DNA of 64,000 nt. Origin: Aliikangiella marina. Lineage in GTDB: Bacteria > Pseudomonadota > Gammaproteobacteria > Enterobacterales > Kangiellaceae. A model generated the notes under the pieces. It did not search any database. It saw only the letters and a program-made list of their open reading frames with translations, and was not told the DNA's origin. The stretch covers positions 434,001 through 498,000 of the forward strand of contig NZ_VIKR01000002.1 of assembly GCF_007004765.1 (NCBI RefSeq). Reading direction: 5' to 3'. Numbering within the stretch: position 1 is the first letter of the stretch; the number at the start of each line of letters is the position of its first letter. This document shows positions 43,700 through 55,562 of this stretch, piece after piece. Made by a program: the position numbers and the translations under genes.

Positions 43700-44233
43700 A
43701 TGAAAACTATTTTCTGTTTACTGTTTTTACTCATGGCTTACCCAATAGTTGCCGAGCCAAAAAAATTTTCACCTGGGCCGTTGATAAAAAATTATGGTCC
43801 GCATGCGCAAGTCACGCAATCAAATCCTATTTCGCAGGAGCAACATTTTAAGGTCGCTTTTGATGTTGCCGATTTGGGTGATGTTAACCAAGTTAATCGA
43901 AAATTCGAATCACTTGCACGCTTTTTGAATATGCATGTTGCAGCAGGGATCAAAGCTGAGAATATCCGTTTAGCTTTAATTGTGCACGGCAAGGCAAGTT
44001 ATGGTGTTTTGAAAGATAAATTTTTTAGACAAAAGTTCTCTGTCGCCAATCCAAACCAGATGCTGTTGCAAGAGTTGATGCGAAACCAAGTGAGATTGAT
44101 GATTTGTGGTCAATCTGCAGCTTACTACGAGATAAACAACGAACAGTTATTAGACGGAGTTGAAATGGCTCTATCGGCAATGACGGCGCACGCGGTTTTG
44201 CAACAGCAGGGCTACACGATTAATCCATTTTAG
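43700..44233 (+). CDS. Exported DsrE-family protein
   Basis: 177 residues with a signal peptide (1-18, ending PIVAE). The mature part is a DsrE/DsrF-like fold: HFKVAFDVADLGDVNQVNR and LALIVHGKASYGVLKD, with a late cysteine in RLMICGQSAAYYEI. Periplasmic DsrE-like proteins are common but little studied; the sulfur-transfer role of TusD/DsrE is not established for them. Starts 23 bases after the LysR gene. Confidence 0.8.
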   Translation: MKTIFCLLFLLMAYPIVAEPKKFSPGPLIKNYGPHAQVTQSNPISQEQHFKVAFDVADLGDVNQVNRKFESLARFLNMHVAAGIKAENIRLALIVHGKASYGVLKDKFFRQKFSVANPNQMLLQELMRNQVRLMICGQSAAYYEINNEQLLDGVEMALSAMTAHAVLQQQGYTINPF

Positions 44234-44341
44234 CTGAGAAGTGTCGCGCACCATGAAAATTTTCCATAATGTTTGCACATTTGTCTGTGATACTCAGGGA
44301 ACTTCAGGAATAGTGTTTATAAAGATAAGAAGTCTCCAAAA

Positions 44342-45865
44342 GTGTCAAAGTTATACGGAAAATTAATGTCGTTAAAAATAAGGCACAAATTATTTGCGGC
44401 GATGATTCTCGCTAATCTGTTGGTGATTGGCGGCATTTTTGTGCTGATTAGTTTTTCATTCAGTCAGAGTTTCAAAGATTATCTTGATGCGACTCGGTTA
44501 GAAAAATTAACCCCAATGGCGCAAGAATTAGCGCAGCAATATTCTCAAAATGGTAATTGGAATTGGTTGCGAGGGCGTCGCAATGAAAGCTGGCGAGTGT
44601 TAATGGAAAAATACATCATTGATGAGCAGTCTCTGCCTCCTAAACTCCAACAACAAAGAAAAAAACCAAGACACTATGATGCAATGCGACCCGATAAAAA
44701 AATGCGAGGGGTGCCGCTAAGAAACCAAGCAGAACGACTGGGAGGGCCGCAAGGAAACAGGCCTCCACCATTGAGACCTGGACATAAAGTTTTACTTGCT
44801 GATGCCACTGGAAGTCTAGTGGTTGGGCGAATTCGCCCAACTGAAGAAATTGCTTGGATAGATATCCGAACTGACGGGCAACTTGTTGGCAAGCTGGGGT
44901 TTGTTAAAACGAAGGAGATAACCTCAGAGCTTGATCAACTTTTTGTCGATAAGCTTAATGATAACTTATTGGTCACAGTTTTATCGGTTATTCTCGTATC
45001 TGCTTTTATTGCGCTCATTTTGTCGCGCGCGCTGGTTGCACCTATCCTCAGGTTAAGAGAAGCTGCTAATAAAATGACCCATGGAGAACTGGAAACGCAA
45101 CTTGCCGTCAAATCTGAAGATGAGATTGGCCAGCTTGGTCGAGACTTTAACCTTCTGTCGAGAACGCTTCGCGATAACCTCCAGTCCCGTCAGCAGTGGA
45201 TAGCCGATATCTCTCATGAGCTGAGAACCCCGGTGGCTATTTTGCAGGGTGAGATTGAGGCACTTCAAGATGGTATAAGGCCGTTTAATCAAGCGTCGAT
45301 CGACTCTTTGTATCAAGAGGTGAAGCGACTTAGCTTGTTAATCAACGATTTGCATGAGCTTTCACTTTCAGATAGTGGTGCAATGAGTTATCAATTTACT
45401 CGCGTTGATCTGGTATCGATTGTTAATAAGGCGTTGGAATTAAAACGAGAAAAGATCGCTCAGAGTCACATTCAAGTTAAACATCACCAACCCAATGAAC
45501 CAATAATAGTTAATGGTGACAGCCATCGATTGCTCCAGTTATTTTTAAACTTACTGAATAATAGTCTCGCCTATACCGCGACACATGGAAAGATTGGAAT
45601 CGATTACCATGTGCGCCAAGACGCACTCGAAATAGAGTGGTTTGATTCGGAACCTGGAGTCAGTGATGAGTCACTTGCGTTGTTATTTGAGCGTCTTTAT
45701 CGAGTCGACTCTTCGCGTAGTAGAAATACTGGCGGTTCTGGGTTAGGCTTATCAATAGTCAAGAGTATTGTTAGTGCCCATCAAGGAAGCATTAAAGCAA
45801 TACATTCAGAACTGGGAGGGGTAAAAATGATAATACGTTTCCCGCACCAGTCCAAGTCAAAATAA
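44342..45865 (+). CDS. Sensor histidine kinase, BaeS-like
   Basis: 507 residues. Two membrane helices (about 20-40 and 205-225) bracket a periplasmic domain with an Arg/Pro-rich stretch; then HAMP (about 225-280), H box ISHELRTPVAIL and ATP-binding boxes including GGSGLGLSIV. It phosphorylates the adjacent regulator, 18 bases downstream. A BaeS/CpxA-type role in envelope or metal stress is suggested by layout. Start is GTG at 44342 or the ATG at 44366. Confidence 0.92.
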   Translation: MSKLYGKLMSLKIRHKLFAAMILANLLVIGGIFVLISFSFSQSFKDYLDATRLEKLTPMAQELAQQYSQNGNWNWLRGRRNESWRVLMEKYIIDEQSLPPKLQQQRKKPRHYDAMRPDKKMRGVPLRNQAERLGGPQGNRPPPLRPGHKVLLADATGSLVVGRIRPTEEIAWIDIRTDGQLVGKLGFVKTKEITSELDQLFVDKLNDNLLVTVLSVILVSAFIALILSRALVAPILRLREAANKMTHGELETQLAVKSEDEIGQLGRDFNLLSRTLRDNLQSRQQWIADISHELRTPVAILQGEIEALQDGIRPFNQASIDSLYQEVKRLSLLINDLHELSLSDSGAMSYQFTRVDLVSIVNKALELKREKIAQSHIQVKHHQPNEPIIVNGDSHRLLQLFLNLLNNSLAYTATHGKIGIDYHVRQDALEIEWFDSEPGVSDESLALLFERLYRVDSSRSRNTGGSGLGLSIVKSIVSAHQGSIKAIHSELGGVKMIIRFPHQSKSK

Positions 45866-45883
45866 CAGCTAGTTTTTGAAAGC

Positions 45884-46561
45884 ATGTCCGGAAAGAAAAT
45901 ACTAATTGTAGAAGATGAGATTAAAATTGCTGAGTTACTGTCTGATTATTTAAAGCAGTCGTCTTTTGATACTCATATGATTCATCGCGGCGATGCGGTT
46001 GAGCATTGGCTAGAAAATAATCGTTGTGATTTGATTCTTTTAGATTTAATGCTACCAGGAAAAGATGGGATAGAAATTTGTAAAACCGTCAGGCAATCGT
46101 CAAATCTGCCGATAATCATGGTGACGGCGAAAGTTGAGGAAATCGATCGGTTAATTGGTTTAGAAGTTGGGGCGGATGACTATATCTGTAAACCGTTTAG
46201 TCCGAGAGAAGTGGTTGCTCGCGTAAAAGCTGTTATGCGACGGTTTACCTCGCCAATAACGGAGGACGTTGAGCAATTAACACTAGATAAGTCGACATTT
46301 AAAGTAAAATTTCAATCTCATGAGACCGAGTTAACGAAAGTTGAGTTTAGCTTAATTGAAGCGATGTATCGCAGGAAAGGACAAATTTTTTCGCGAGCTC
46401 AACTAATGAACGCAATCTATGAAGACCGACATATTGTCAGCGACCGTACCATTGATAGTCACATAAAAAAAATCCGTCGTAAACTAAGCGATATTGGCGT
46501 TAATGATAACGCCATTCAATCGGTTTATGGTGCTGGTTATAAATTTGATTACCAAGACTAG
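45884..46561 (+). CDS. Response regulator, OmpR/BaeR-like
   Basis: 225 residues. Receiver domain with phospho-acceptor Asp in LILLDLMLPGKDG and the GADDYICKPFSPRE block; C-terminal winged helix with TKVEFSLIEAMYRRKGQIF and VYGAGYKFDYQD. It pairs with the kinase directly upstream. Confidence 0.95.
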   Translation: MSGKKILIVEDEIKIAELLSDYLKQSSFDTHMIHRGDAVEHWLENNRCDLILLDLMLPGKDGIEICKTVRQSSNLPIIMVTAKVEEIDRLIGLEVGADDYICKPFSPREVVARVKAVMRRFTSPITEDVEQLTLDKSTFKVKFQSHETELTKVEFSLIEAMYRRKGQIFSRAQLMNAIYEDRHIVSDRTIDSHIKKIRRKLSDIGVNDNAIQSVYGAGYKFDYQD

Positions 46562-46621
46562 TGTCTGAGCAGTAATTGAGTATCAGTTGAGTAGTAAGCT
46601 CTCTCGGCCAAACTCAGTGTT

Positions 46622-47869
46622 CTACTGATCAGTCAGGGTTTCCAGAAAAGCGATGAGGTCGTTTATCTCGTTTTCGTTCAAACCAAGCTCACCAATGTTA
46701 CCGCCTTGGTCGACGTTTTCAGCGACTTCTGGTAACTGGTTGAAGCTCGTGTCTCGCGTGTTATAAAAGTCGATAACTTCTCTTAGTGTATTGAATACGC
46801 CGTTGTGCATATAGGGTGGGGTGATCGCAACGTTGCGGAGACTTGAAGTTCTAAACCGCCCATTGTCGCGATTGTTGCCCGTAATATCGCCAAGCCCATT
46901 ATCGACGAAACTTGGGTCGCTCATTACTGCTGGCAGTAAAGGATTGGAAGGAACGCCAATGTTTTCATATTCGAAGTTAGAAAACATTTGTGGCTGATCA
47001 GCATCGCTCGAATGACAGCGGTCACATTGGGCGCGGCCGTTAAACAAGTTTTCGCCGCGTTGTTCAGCTGCAGTGAAACTTGCAGTCCCATTTTGAACTT
47101 GATCAAATTTAGAAGAGAATGGCGAGAAAACATCGGTTCGCTCAAATGCAGCGATGGCGTCTGCAATATAGTCGTACGACCGATCGACGTCATCTAAAAT
47201 ATTGTTACCGAATAAGGCTTCAAACTCTCCCGCGTAAGCGGCATTTCTTAGTTTGGCGATCACTTCACTCTCGTCACTATTCCCCATTTCAACAGGGTTT
47301 AAAAAAGGCCCCTTCGCTTGCTCTTCAAGTGATTCTGCTCGACCATCCCAAAATAGGCCGCCAATTCTTACTGCATTGGCATTCCCACCATTCGGTGGCG
47401 TACGCATAACGATTTGCGGCGCAGGAATATGGGCGGCATAACTTGCTGTCGGCGAATTGCGTCCACCAAAGCTTATTCCATCTGCGCCGAGTGAAGTTGG
47501 ATTTTGCGTATTAGGATCTGCAAATCCGGCAGACAAGCTGTGACAACTTGCACAAGACTGACCGGCTGGTGTCGACAGATTGGTATCGTTATAAAGCTGT
47601 TCGCCAAGGCTCACAAGGGCAGCGGTATTGACAATTGTGCCGTCAACTAATGTAGTAGTTGGTTCATCAGGATCATTGTCGTCTTCCGGTGGGTTTTCAA
47701 CCGGAGGCGTCTCGGTAACTGGTGGAGACTCGATTACCTCTTCATCTATTGTATTAGGGCTATTACTATCACCCGAACCGCCACAGGCTGAAAGCGACAT
47801 AATCACTGCAGCGGAAATTATGCCAATTAATCGGTTATCTAAGCTAGCTTTGCTTGGAAAAATACTCAT
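46622..47869 (-). CDS. Di-haem cytochrome c peroxidase-like lipoprotein
   Basis: 415 residues. Lipobox MSLSACGG near residue 29 followed by a Pro/Glu/Asp-rich linker, then a MauG/cytochrome c peroxidase-type domain with two haem sites, CASCHSLSAGF and CDRCHSSDAD, and axial-ligand regions NVAITPPYMHNGVF. Such proteins reduce peroxide in the periplasm with electrons from cytochromes. Monocistronic as far as seen. Confidence 0.93.
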   Translation of the reverse strand: MSIFPSKASLDNRLIGIISAAVIMSLSACGGSGDSNSPNTIDEEVIESPPVTETPPVENPPEDDNDPDEPTTTLVDGTIVNTAALVSLGEQLYNDTNLSTPAGQSCASCHSLSAGFADPNTQNPTSLGADGISFGGRNSPTASYAAHIPAPQIVMRTPPNGGNANAVRIGGLFWDGRAESLEEQAKGPFLNPVEMGNSDESEVIAKLRNAAYAGEFEALFGNNILDDVDRSYDYIADAIAAFERTDVFSPFSSKFDQVQNGTASFTAAEQRGENLFNGRAQCDRCHSSDADQPQMFSNFEYENIGVPSNPLLPAVMSDPSFVDNGLGDITGNNRDNGRFRTSSLRNVAITPPYMHNGVFNTLREVIDFYNTRDTSFNQLPEVAENVDQGGNIGELGLNENEINDLIAFLETLTDQ

Positions 47870-48139
47870 TGTTCTACCTCTGAGAGAAACTGCTCAACTT
47901 ACCCAATAAATTACCGCCAAAATAAGCACGGATAATGAACCAATTGTGCAAGAAATAAGGAAATGACTTCAGGTCAAATCGATTAAAAATAACCTGTTTG
48001 AATAAGTTGGCTGTATGCAGCTGAAAAAGCCGCGAATGAGGTTTCTTATTGATTAAAACTTGTGCATAATACGGCGCCAGTAGTCGGAGTGTCTTTGGTA
48101 GGTTGCTCTGGAAGTAAAAGCAGTATTGGAGTAGTAGTA

Positions 48140-51100
48140 ATGTTAAGAAGGATTCTTACCAACAGGAAGTTGGCTAACCTTTTGAAGAATAAAGCAGTTT
48201 TAGCAGTATTCATTTCTAGTTTCAGCGTTTCGGCTGATGTTCAACAAGATTCAAGCTTTGGTGATAACGGTTGGTTGAGAACTAACCTAGTGAGTTCCGG
48301 AAATAGCTTTGCAGAGGCCACGGTATTACAGGCCGATGGCAAGATTGTTACCGCTGGTAGTGCTGGAAACTCAGTGGGCTTGTGGCGCTACAATACCAAT
48401 GGCAGTCTTGATACCAGCTTTGGCGATGGCGGAATTGTTGTGACAAATCTCAGCGCCAACGACGCCGCTTTCAGTATCGTCCAGCAGTCTGATGGTAAGC
48501 TTGTTGTCGCTGGACAAACCCTAAACACTTCCTTCGACTTTTTAGTCGTCAGATACAATACTGACGGCTCACTGGACACTTCATTCGATACTGACGGTGC
48601 TGCAGAAATCGATGTTTCTGGCGGTATTGATTTTGCTAATTCAGTTATTCAGCAGACTGATGGCAAGTTAATCATTGCAGGAGACGGTGGTGATGATTTT
48701 GCGGCTGTTCGACTGAATACCGATGGTAGTCTGGATACTACTTTTGACGGCGATGGTATTTATACTTTAGATATCGGTAGCGCGTCTAATTTTGCTCAGG
48801 AAGCGATGCTACTCAGCAACGGTCAAATCATCTTGGCAGGGTACACCGAGTCAGAAGGTAATGGTTATGGTGACGCCGCGGTAATCCGATTAAATAGTGA
48901 TGGCTCACTCGATACCTCTTACGGAACAAATGGGATTGCTGTTGCGTTTGTTAATGATGATTCTCAATTTTATCCAAGCGCTGCTCTGTTAGATGGTGAA
49001 GACAAAGTATTAATGTCTGGTACCTGGGACGCTGACGCAGAAATTTCAATTGCGTTAGTCCGCTTCAATGCTGATGGAAGTATGGATTCTAGTTTTGACA
49101 CGGATGGGATGTTAGTCACTAACATCAGTAATCAAGAAGACGATATTTGGGATCTAGCGCTGCAAGCTGATGGCAAAATCATTGGTACGGGTAATGTCTA
49201 TGATGCGACTAAGGCGGAAGTCGATTTCGCGGTATTTCGCTATAACTCAAATGGTAGTTTAGATTCGACCTTCAGTGATGATGGTTACCATGTGATAGCC
49301 GCTGGTTCGGTCTACTCTGAGGGCTCCGCGTTATTTGAAAATGCCAATAATCAAATTACGGTTGCCGGTGTCATTCGAAACAATACCAATACTGATGTTG
49401 CCCTGATTAGATTTAACGAAGATGGCAGTTTAGATTCACAACTCGATGGTGATGGGCTAGCGATATCGTCATTTAGTAACTCACAAGACACCCCCGAAGT
49501 ATTAGTTCAGCTGAGTTCAGGTCAAATTATCATGGCGGGCTCTGTGGCAATTTCTGGTGAGCACGAATTTGCAATGACTCGTCTTCACAGTGACGGTGGC
49601 GTAGATGAATCATTTGGCGTACAAGGGACAGTTACAACCACTATTGGCGGAACTAACGATCGGATCCAAGCGGTTATCGAAACCCAAGACGGTAAAATAT
49701 TAGCCGCAGGTAACGTTGAAGTAGCAGGCAATCGCGATATCGGTCTTGCGCGTTTTAATAGCGACGGTAGTTTAGATACGACATTTGATAACGACGGTGT
49801 TTTATCGACTGCAATTGGTACTTCAAATGACTACCTTTATTCTGTACTAGAGCAAACTGATGGTAAAATTGTCGTTGTTGGCTACGCTGATAATCTGAGT
49901 TCTGTGAGCGAAGTTTTTGTTGCTCGGTATAACTCGAATGGAAGCTTGGATACGACTTTCGATAGCGATGGTATTGTGACAACGCCCGCAGGGCTGGCTG
50001 ATTCTTATGGTTACAATATCGTACAACAATCTGATGGTAAGTTAATTGTTGCTGGGACCAGTGAAGATGCTGCGTTCTACAATATTACCTTAGTCCGCTA
50101 CAATACTGATGGTAGCCTTGATACTAGCTTCGATGCAGATGGCATCGTCTATGTCCGCGCTGACGACACGGGGTATAATGATCCCGTCGGGTTAATGCTT
50201 CAGGACGATGGCAAAATTGTTATCTCCGCATACTACAATACCGCATCGAATGGTTATGATGTTGGATTATTGCGATTTAATTCGGATGGAAGTTTAGATT
50301 CATCGTTTGATAACGATGGCATTGTCAAACAGACGCTTGGTAGCCAATCTGACTTTGCAGGCGATGTGATTCAGCAGGCTGATGGAAGCTATCTATACAT
50401 GGCTAATAGTTTTAATGGTACTGGCTATGATTTGAAATTAATGCGCATTCAAAATGATGGCAGCATTGATGCAAACTTTGCGACCAATGGAGTTTTTACA
50501 TTAGCTACAAACTACAGTGCTTCATCGCGACTAAAAGGGCTTCCCTACCAAAACGGTACTTTATTCACCGGTGCAAAAGAAAATGATAATTTTGCGCTCA
50601 CCAAAATAACCATCGCTGATGCGCCAAGCTTTATTGAAGCTTCCCCAGTAACAGTCTTGATGGATGAAGACAATGCGCCTACCGCATTTGCGTTGACCTT
50701 AAATGCAGTCGATAACAATAACGATTCCCTTTCTTGGTCTATTGAGACTGCCGCGGCTAATGGCGCGGCGACAGTGTCAGGACTTGGCGTAAGTAAAGCG
50801 ATAAATTATCTACCAAATGAAAATTTTAATGGTAGTGATAGCTTTGTCGTACAGATTGATGATGGAAATAGTGGTGTCGAGACGATCACTGTAAATGTCA
50901 CTGTAACCCCTGTCAATGATTTACCTAACGGCTCAGTATCTATCGAAGGTGCGCTACTCGAGGGTCAAACATTAACAGCAACTAATGACTTAACCGATGC
51001 TGATGGACTTGGGACGATCAGTTATTCCTGGAAGCGAGGGGCAACAGAAGTTGGCACAGGGCTTTCCTATACGTTGGTCGCGGATGATGCCGGTAATAGT

Positions 51101-53209
51101 TTGGTCGTTGAAGCGAGTTATACTGATCTTCAAGGTAACGACGAAACCGTGGCGAGCGAGGCGACCGACACGATTACAGGTTACGATCCCAATGACGATT
51201 TTGACAACGATGGCCTGACTAACGGCGAAGAAGAAGATGCGGGAACCGACCCGACTAATGCCGATTCTGATGGTGACGGCGTTGAAGATGGAGCCGATAG
51301 TTTTCCGACCGATGGTTCCGAGTGGCAAGACTCTGACGGTGATGGAATTGGTGATAATAGTGACCCAACTCCTTATCCACCTTCTGGTGAATTCAATTTT
51401 ACGGCGTCAACTTTGAGCGTTGCAGAGGATGCACTTAGTTTAACGGTAACGGTCACTCGAACGGACGGTGAATATGGGAATGCTTCTGTCGATTTCGCAA
51501 CGACTGATGGAAGCGCCACAGCTTCAATCGATTACACTTTCGCTGCTGGGACATTAAGTTTTGTTGATGGCGAAACTGAAAAATCTTTTCAAGTTGAAAT
51601 CACCGATGATTCAATTTATGAAGGCGATGAAAACTTTGTTATTCACTTATCAAACGTTCAAGGTGGTGACGCAACCATTGGTGCTACCGATGAAGCATTA
51701 GTCACCATTGCTGAAAATGATCCCGTTCCACCGGCGGGAGAAATAGCATTCGAATCTGCAACAACGGCGACAGCTGAAGATGGCGGATTTGTTCTTGTCA
51801 ATCTTATACGCACTGGTGGAGAGTTCGGCGAAGTGAGCGTTGCGGTGGCCACGAGTGATGACTCTGCTGTTGCCGGCAGTGATTACACTGTGTTGAGCGA
51901 GACTGTCAACTTTGCAGATGGAGTCACCAGTCAGTCGATTCAAATCGACTTGGTCAATGATAGTATTTTTGAATCGGATGAGAGCTTCAATATTAATTTA
52001 TCGAATCCAACTGGAAATGCAACGATCGGTTTAAATCAACATGTAGTAACGATCACTGATGACGAGCCGATGCCACCTGCGGGTGTTGTATCCTTCGAGT
52101 CTTCAACATACTCAGTCGATGAGAATAGTGCTTCTTTGGTAGTCAACATTGTTAGAACGGGTGGAGATTTTGGCGAAGTGAGCGTCGACGTTTCTTCTGT
52201 TGATGGAACTGCGATTGCCGGAGAAGATTATGTCGGCGTAAATCAGCGCGTTAATTTTGCTGATGGTGAGATCAGTAAATCGGTTACGATTACGTTAACC
52301 GATGATACAACCTATGAAGGTGAAGAAAACTTTACACTCGCTTTGAGCGATGCAATAGATACCGAGTTAGGCGACGTAACTATTACCACGATTAGTCTTA
52401 ATGAGGATGATCCTGTCCCACCTGCCGGCGTACTTCAATTCAGTGGCGCTAGTTATCAAGTTGATGAAAATGCGACTAATTTGTTAGTTACAATAACTCG
52501 GGTGAATGGAAATTTCGGGGATATCAGTGTTGATGTTATTGTCACCGATGGTACCGCCACCAATGGGATTGATTTTGATGCAACGGATACTAACGTTACT
52601 TTCCTTGATGGCGAAATTAGTCAGACCGTGAGCATTAGCTTAATCGATGATGTGATTTATGAAGGTGATGAAAACTTTAATTTATCACTCGCTAACCTTA
52701 TTGGCGATGCAACTATCGGCGCGCCTTCGCAAGCTACGGTAACCATTGTTGAAGATGAAGCCGTGCCTGCTTCAGGAAATGTACAACTGAGTGGTGCGAG
52801 TTATTCAGTAAATGAGGATGCTGGTAGCATAGAAATCACCGTAGTGCGGGTTGATGGTAGTTTTGGCGATATTAGTATTGATTATGAATTTACTGATGGA
52901 ACAGCTGGATTTAACTCTGATTACACCAGTCAAGATGGAACGTTATTTTTTGCCGATGGAGAAACCAGTAAGTCAGTTTCAATTACTATTAATGAAGATA
53001 GTCTAGATGAGGTGAATGAAACGATCATTGTTTCGTTGTTAAATCCTGTCAATACTACCGTAGTTGCTCCGGCAACAGCGACCATAACGATTATCGATAA
53101 TGATACCGCATCTGAATCTGGTTCAGGAACCAGGTGTTCGGGTGGCGGAAGTTTATACTATTTGTTGTTACTATTACTTGCGGCTAGTCGAATGAGAAAA
53201 CTGCATTAA
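48140..53209 (+). CDS. Giant surface protein with Delta-60 and Calx-beta repeats and GlyGly-CTERM
   Basis: About 1689 residues from the ATG at 48140 (GGAG eight bases upstream); a longer frame from 48062 hides the signal peptide. After the signal peptide come about 14 Delta-60 repeats (pattern [10 protein letters not shown] then [12 protein letters not shown]; to about 820), a cadherin-like segment, thrombospondin type 3-like Ca2+ loops ([24 protein letters not shown]), and five Calx-beta domains (about 1090-1650). The end is a GlyGly-CTERM signal: CSGGGS, a hydrophobic helix, then RMRK. Rhombosortase cuts such tails for surface display via type II secretion. Likely calcium-dependent adhesion. 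Confidence 0.92.
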   Translation: MLRRILTNRKLANLLKNKAVLAVFISSFSVSADVQQDSSFGDNGWLRTNLVSSGNSFAEATVLQADGKIVTAGSAGNSVGLWRYNTNGSLDTSFGDGGIVVTNLSANDAAFSIVQQSDGKLVVAGQTLNTSFDFLVVRYNTDGSLDTSFDTDGAAEIDVSGGIDFANSVIQQTDGKLIIAGDGGDDFAAVRLNTDGSLDTTFDGDGIYTLDIGSASNFAQEAMLLSNGQIILAGYTESEGNGYGDAAVIRLNSDGSLDTSYGTNGIAVAFVNDDSQFYPSAALLDGEDKVLMSGTWDADAEISIALVRFNADGSMDSSFDTDGMLVTNISNQEDDIWDLALQADGKIIGTGNVYDATKAEVDFAVFRYNSNGSLDSTFSDDGYHVIAAGSVYSEGSALFENANNQITVAGVIRNNTNTDVALIRFNEDGSLDSQLDGDGLAISSFSNSQDTPEVLVQLSSGQIIMAGSVAISGEHEFAMTRLHSDGGVDESFGVQGTVTTTIGGTNDRIQAVIETQDGKILAAGNVEVAGNRDIGLARFNSDGSLDTTFDNDGVLSTAIGTSNDYLYSVLEQTDGKIVVVGYADNLSSVSEVFVARYNSNGSLDTTFDSDGIVTTPAGLADSYGYNIVQQSDGKLIVAGTSEDAAFYNITLVRYNTDGSLDTSFDADGIVYVRADDTGYNDPVGLMLQDDGKIVISAYYNTASNGYDVGLLRFNSDGSLDSSFDNDGIVKQTLGSQSDFAGDVIQQADGSYLYMANSFNGTGYDLKLMRIQNDGSIDANFATNGVFTLATNYSASSRLKGLPYQNGTLFTGAKENDNFALTKITIADAPSFIEASPVTVLMDEDNAPTAFALTLNAVDNNNDSLSWSIETAAANGAATVSGLGVSKAINYLPNENFNGSDSFVVQIDDGNSGVETITVNVTVTPVNDLPNGSVSIEGALLEGQTLTATNDLTDADGLGTISYSWKRGATEVGTGLSYTLVADDAGNSLVVEASYTDLQGNDETVASEATDTITGYDPNDDFDNDGLTNGEEEDAGTDPTNADSDGDGVEDGADSFPTDGSEWQDSDGDGIGDNSDPTPYPPSGEFNFTASTLSVAEDALSLTVTVTRTDGEYGNASVDFATTDGSATASIDYTFAAGTLSFVDGETEKSFQVEITDDSIYEGDENFVIHLSNVQGGDATIGATDEALVTIAENDPVPPAGEIAFESATTATAEDGGFVLVNLIRTGGEFGEVSVAVATSDDSAVAGSDYTVLSETVNFADGVTSQSIQIDLVNDSIFESDESFNINLSNPTGNATIGLNQHVVTITDDEPMPPAGVVSFESSTYSVDENSASLVVNIVRTGGDFGEVSVDVSSVDGTAIAGEDYVGVNQRVNFADGEISKSVTITLTDDTTYEGEENFTLALSDAIDTELGDVTITTISLNEDDPVPPAGVLQFSGASYQVDENATNLLVTITRVNGNFGDISVDVIVTDGTATNGIDFDATDTNVTFLDGEISQTVSISLIDDVIYEGDENFNLSLANLIGDATIGAPSQATVTIVEDEAVPASGNVQLSGASYSVNEDAGSIEITVVRVDGSFGDISIDYEFTDGTAGFNSDYTSQDGTLFFADGETSKSVSITINEDSLDEVNETIIVSLLNPVNTTVVAPATATITIIDNDTASESGSGTRCSGGGSLYYLLLLLLAASRMRKLH

Positions 53210-53227
53210 TGATATGATTGTCTATCC

Positions 53228-53256
53228 AAAGGCGCACTCATCGTGCGCCTTTTTTT
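53228..53256 (+). terminator. Terminator of the giant surface protein gene
   Basis: AAAGGCGCAC pairs perfectly with GTGCGCCTTT around TCATC, followed by TTTTTTT, 20 bases after the stop codon. Confidence 0.95.
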
Positions 53257-53322
53257 GATCTCTTCATAGACTCACTCGTGTCGCTATGAAATGCAATTGT
53301 TGAGCAAACCGGGAAAGGTTGG

Positions 53323-54195
53323 TTAGGATTGCTTCTCACTAATGAGGAAGCGCTGGCTTGTACCCATCATTTCAGAAGCTTCCATCACAATCATCAAAGC
53401 TGAATCGTCGATATTAAGTACGAGTTTGCGAAGTTGAGGAATTCTTCTAGCGCTGATTACGACAAATAAAATGGTTTTGTCACTCTCTTGAGTTAAGTTT
53501 TGGCCGTTGATTATAGTTCCATCACGGCCCAGCTCGGTGGCTATCGCTTTACCGATATCTGACGTTTTATCGGAGACAATATGAATAATTTTTTCTTTGA
53601 CAGCACCCGTGATAACTTTGTCAATGATTTGAGTTGTGGCGTAAATACTGAGCATGCTCCATAACACTCTTTCCATGTCTTTGAAAATAAAGCCAATCGC
53701 AACGATGATTGTCGCATCAACTATGAGAATAGTTTGAGCTGGCTTGACTTGCGAAAAGCTAGCCACAATTCTTGCAATTATCATCGTTCCACCAGCGGAT
53801 GCATTGCCTTTGAGAATAAGTCCTGCCCCCGCACCAATTATTGAACCCCCATAGAGTGTAGAAAGTAACATACTGCTAATTTTTGGAAATTCTGCATAGT
53901 TGTTTAAAAGATCTATCAACAGAGCCGTTAGAAGCATCGAAACGATACTTCGAGTAGCAAAAGGTAGATCAATAAATTTAAAGCCTGCGGCCAAGAGCGG
54001 AATGTTAATTAATAGCATTGCAATCCCAGTCGGAACACCGCTGATAAAGTGAACAAGCATGGACATCCCCGGGGTACCACCGGTGGCAATCTCAGCTGGT
54101 AGTAAGAAAAAACTGACCCCGATCGCAATCAGGCAAGCGCCAATAATGATTAAGGTAAAGTTTTTTATTTCGAAAAATATTGTTCTTCGGGACAT
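53323..54195 (-). CDS. YitT family membrane protein
   Basis: 290 residues. Five membrane helices in the DUF161 part (IIIGACLIAIGVSFFLLPAEI, GGTPGMSMLVHFISGVPTG in its parts) and a C-terminal cytoplasmic DUF2179 domain (KEKIIHIVSDK...TIING). Function of the family is not firmly known. Adjacent MscS gene is on the same strand, 73 bases upstream. Confidence 0.92.
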   Translation of the reverse strand: MSRRTIFFEIKNFTLIIIGACLIAIGVSFFLLPAEIATGGTPGMSMLVHFISGVPTGIAMLLINIPLLAAGFKFIDLPFATRSIVSMLLTALLIDLLNNYAEFPKISSMLLSTLYGGSIIGAGAGLILKGNASAGGTMIIARIVASFSQVKPAQTILIVDATIIVAIGFIFKDMERVLWSMLSIYATTQIIDKVITGAVKEKIIHIVSDKTSDIGKAIATELGRDGTIINGQNLTQESDKTILFVVISARRIPQLRKLVLNIDDSALMIVMEASEMMGTSQRFLISEKQS

Positions 54196-54268
54196 GGATA
54201 GCTTTGCGCGAGTGATTAACTCACTAAGACTAGTTCAAATTTTTAAAATTGTCAGCGTATTAGGTTGC

Positions 54269-55345
54269 TTAGCTGCTAACAATACCGCTGAGAATTTGGT
54301 GAGTAACTGGCGTATTTAAGCCAACTTTTTCTTGTTGACTCAACTCAAAAGCAATAGTTTGGACCGTATTTCGAGCATCAAGCATCCGGTATGGATTTTT
54401 AACATAATAGAGGAGTCGCCAGGTAACCGCATGATCACCATTTTCAACTACGACGATTTTGGGTTTTGCTTCTTCGTTGATCCCGGCTTCCTTATCTGCG
54501 GCTTGTTGAAAAACGGTTTCAAGGAATGTTTGTACCGTTTCTGGGGATTGGTCATAACCTATTTTAAAATCAAGATAATCTCTAAATCCATTTTTTCCGC
54601 AATTTGAAATTGTCTCGACGGTCGCATTCCGTAATTTTGTATTAGGAATAGTGACCTCATGTTTTTGTACTAAATCGCGAATAATGGTTTGGGAAAGGGT
54701 GATTTGTAATACTACGCCAACTAACTCAAACTCTTTAACACGAATCACTGAACCGGCCTCAACACTGTGATTGTAGTGCATCACTAGTCCGTTAATCATG
54801 TCGCCCAGAAAGTAATCTTTAGACGCAAACAAGATCAGTAAAACTCCGCCTAAAACGGAAGTTGCTTGTAACCAGTTGTTAAGCTCCCATACATTGATAA
54901 TGACCAGTATGGCAATTGAGCCAACCAGTATTAGGCCGATGAGGCCAATTATTTCGCTGGCATAGGATTCGCCATGAACTTTTTCACCATCGATTTCTTT
55001 AACTTTACCAAATCGATACACAATCCAACCTTGTACGTAATGAAGAACGATATATGAGATAAGAATGGTGAGTCCAGTTTGTGAGATTTGCTGCAAGTGA
55101 GTGATCTCAATTTTGAATAGGAAATCAACGATTGCTGCAAAGAGGTAAATCGAAAATAGTGCTAAATTAATCGCTCTTAGACCTAGCATACGATTTCTAG
55201 CGGTCGTGTTTTTAGAAGCTTTTGGGGAACGATTAATGATGTATCTTGCGAAAAGAAATATCAGTAGGTTGAGGCTGATCACAACGTAATCAAGAAATTG
55301 AAAGGGTAGTTTCATCACAATTGTGTTTAACCAATCCCAAGACAT
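54269..55345 (-). CDS. MscS-type mechanosensitive channel
   Basis: 358 residues. Four to five N-terminal membrane helices, then the MscS pore-lining and beta domain: LLILFASKDYFLGDMINGLVM, GSVIRVKEFELVGVVLQITL in part, HEVTIPNTKL. The C-terminal domain is standard. It releases solutes under hypo-osmotic shock. Confidence 0.92.
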   Translation of the reverse strand: MSWDWLNTIVMKLPFQFLDYVVISLNLLIFLFARYIINRSPKASKNTTARNRMLGLRAINLALFSIYLFAAIVDFLFKIEITHLQQISQTGLTILISYIVLHYVQGWIVYRFGKVKEIDGEKVHGESYASEIIGLIGLILVGSIAILVIINVWELNNWLQATSVLGGVLLILFASKDYFLGDMINGLVMHYNHSVEAGSVIRVKEFELVGVVLQITLSQTIIRDLVQKHEVTIPNTKLRNATVETISNCGKNGFRDYLDFKIGYDQSPETVQTFLETVFQQAADKEAGINEEAKPKIVVVENGDHAVTWRLLYYVKNPYRMLDARNTVQTIAFELSQQEKVGLNTPVTHQILSGIVSS

Positions 55346-55562
55346 TTAACCTATCCCCGCATAAATAGAATTTTTATGGACAAATTTATTTCAACAACTT
55401 GACCGAAATCAATCGAACCTTTGGCTTCAGTTGTTCGTTCCTATAATACACTATATGATGATTTTGCGCTGATTTCGATAGAAAATCCGAAATACTCATT
55501 TGAGATGTCTGGTATCAAGATGACGTGTGCTCGAATCATTTTTGCGACTAGGGAAAATATCA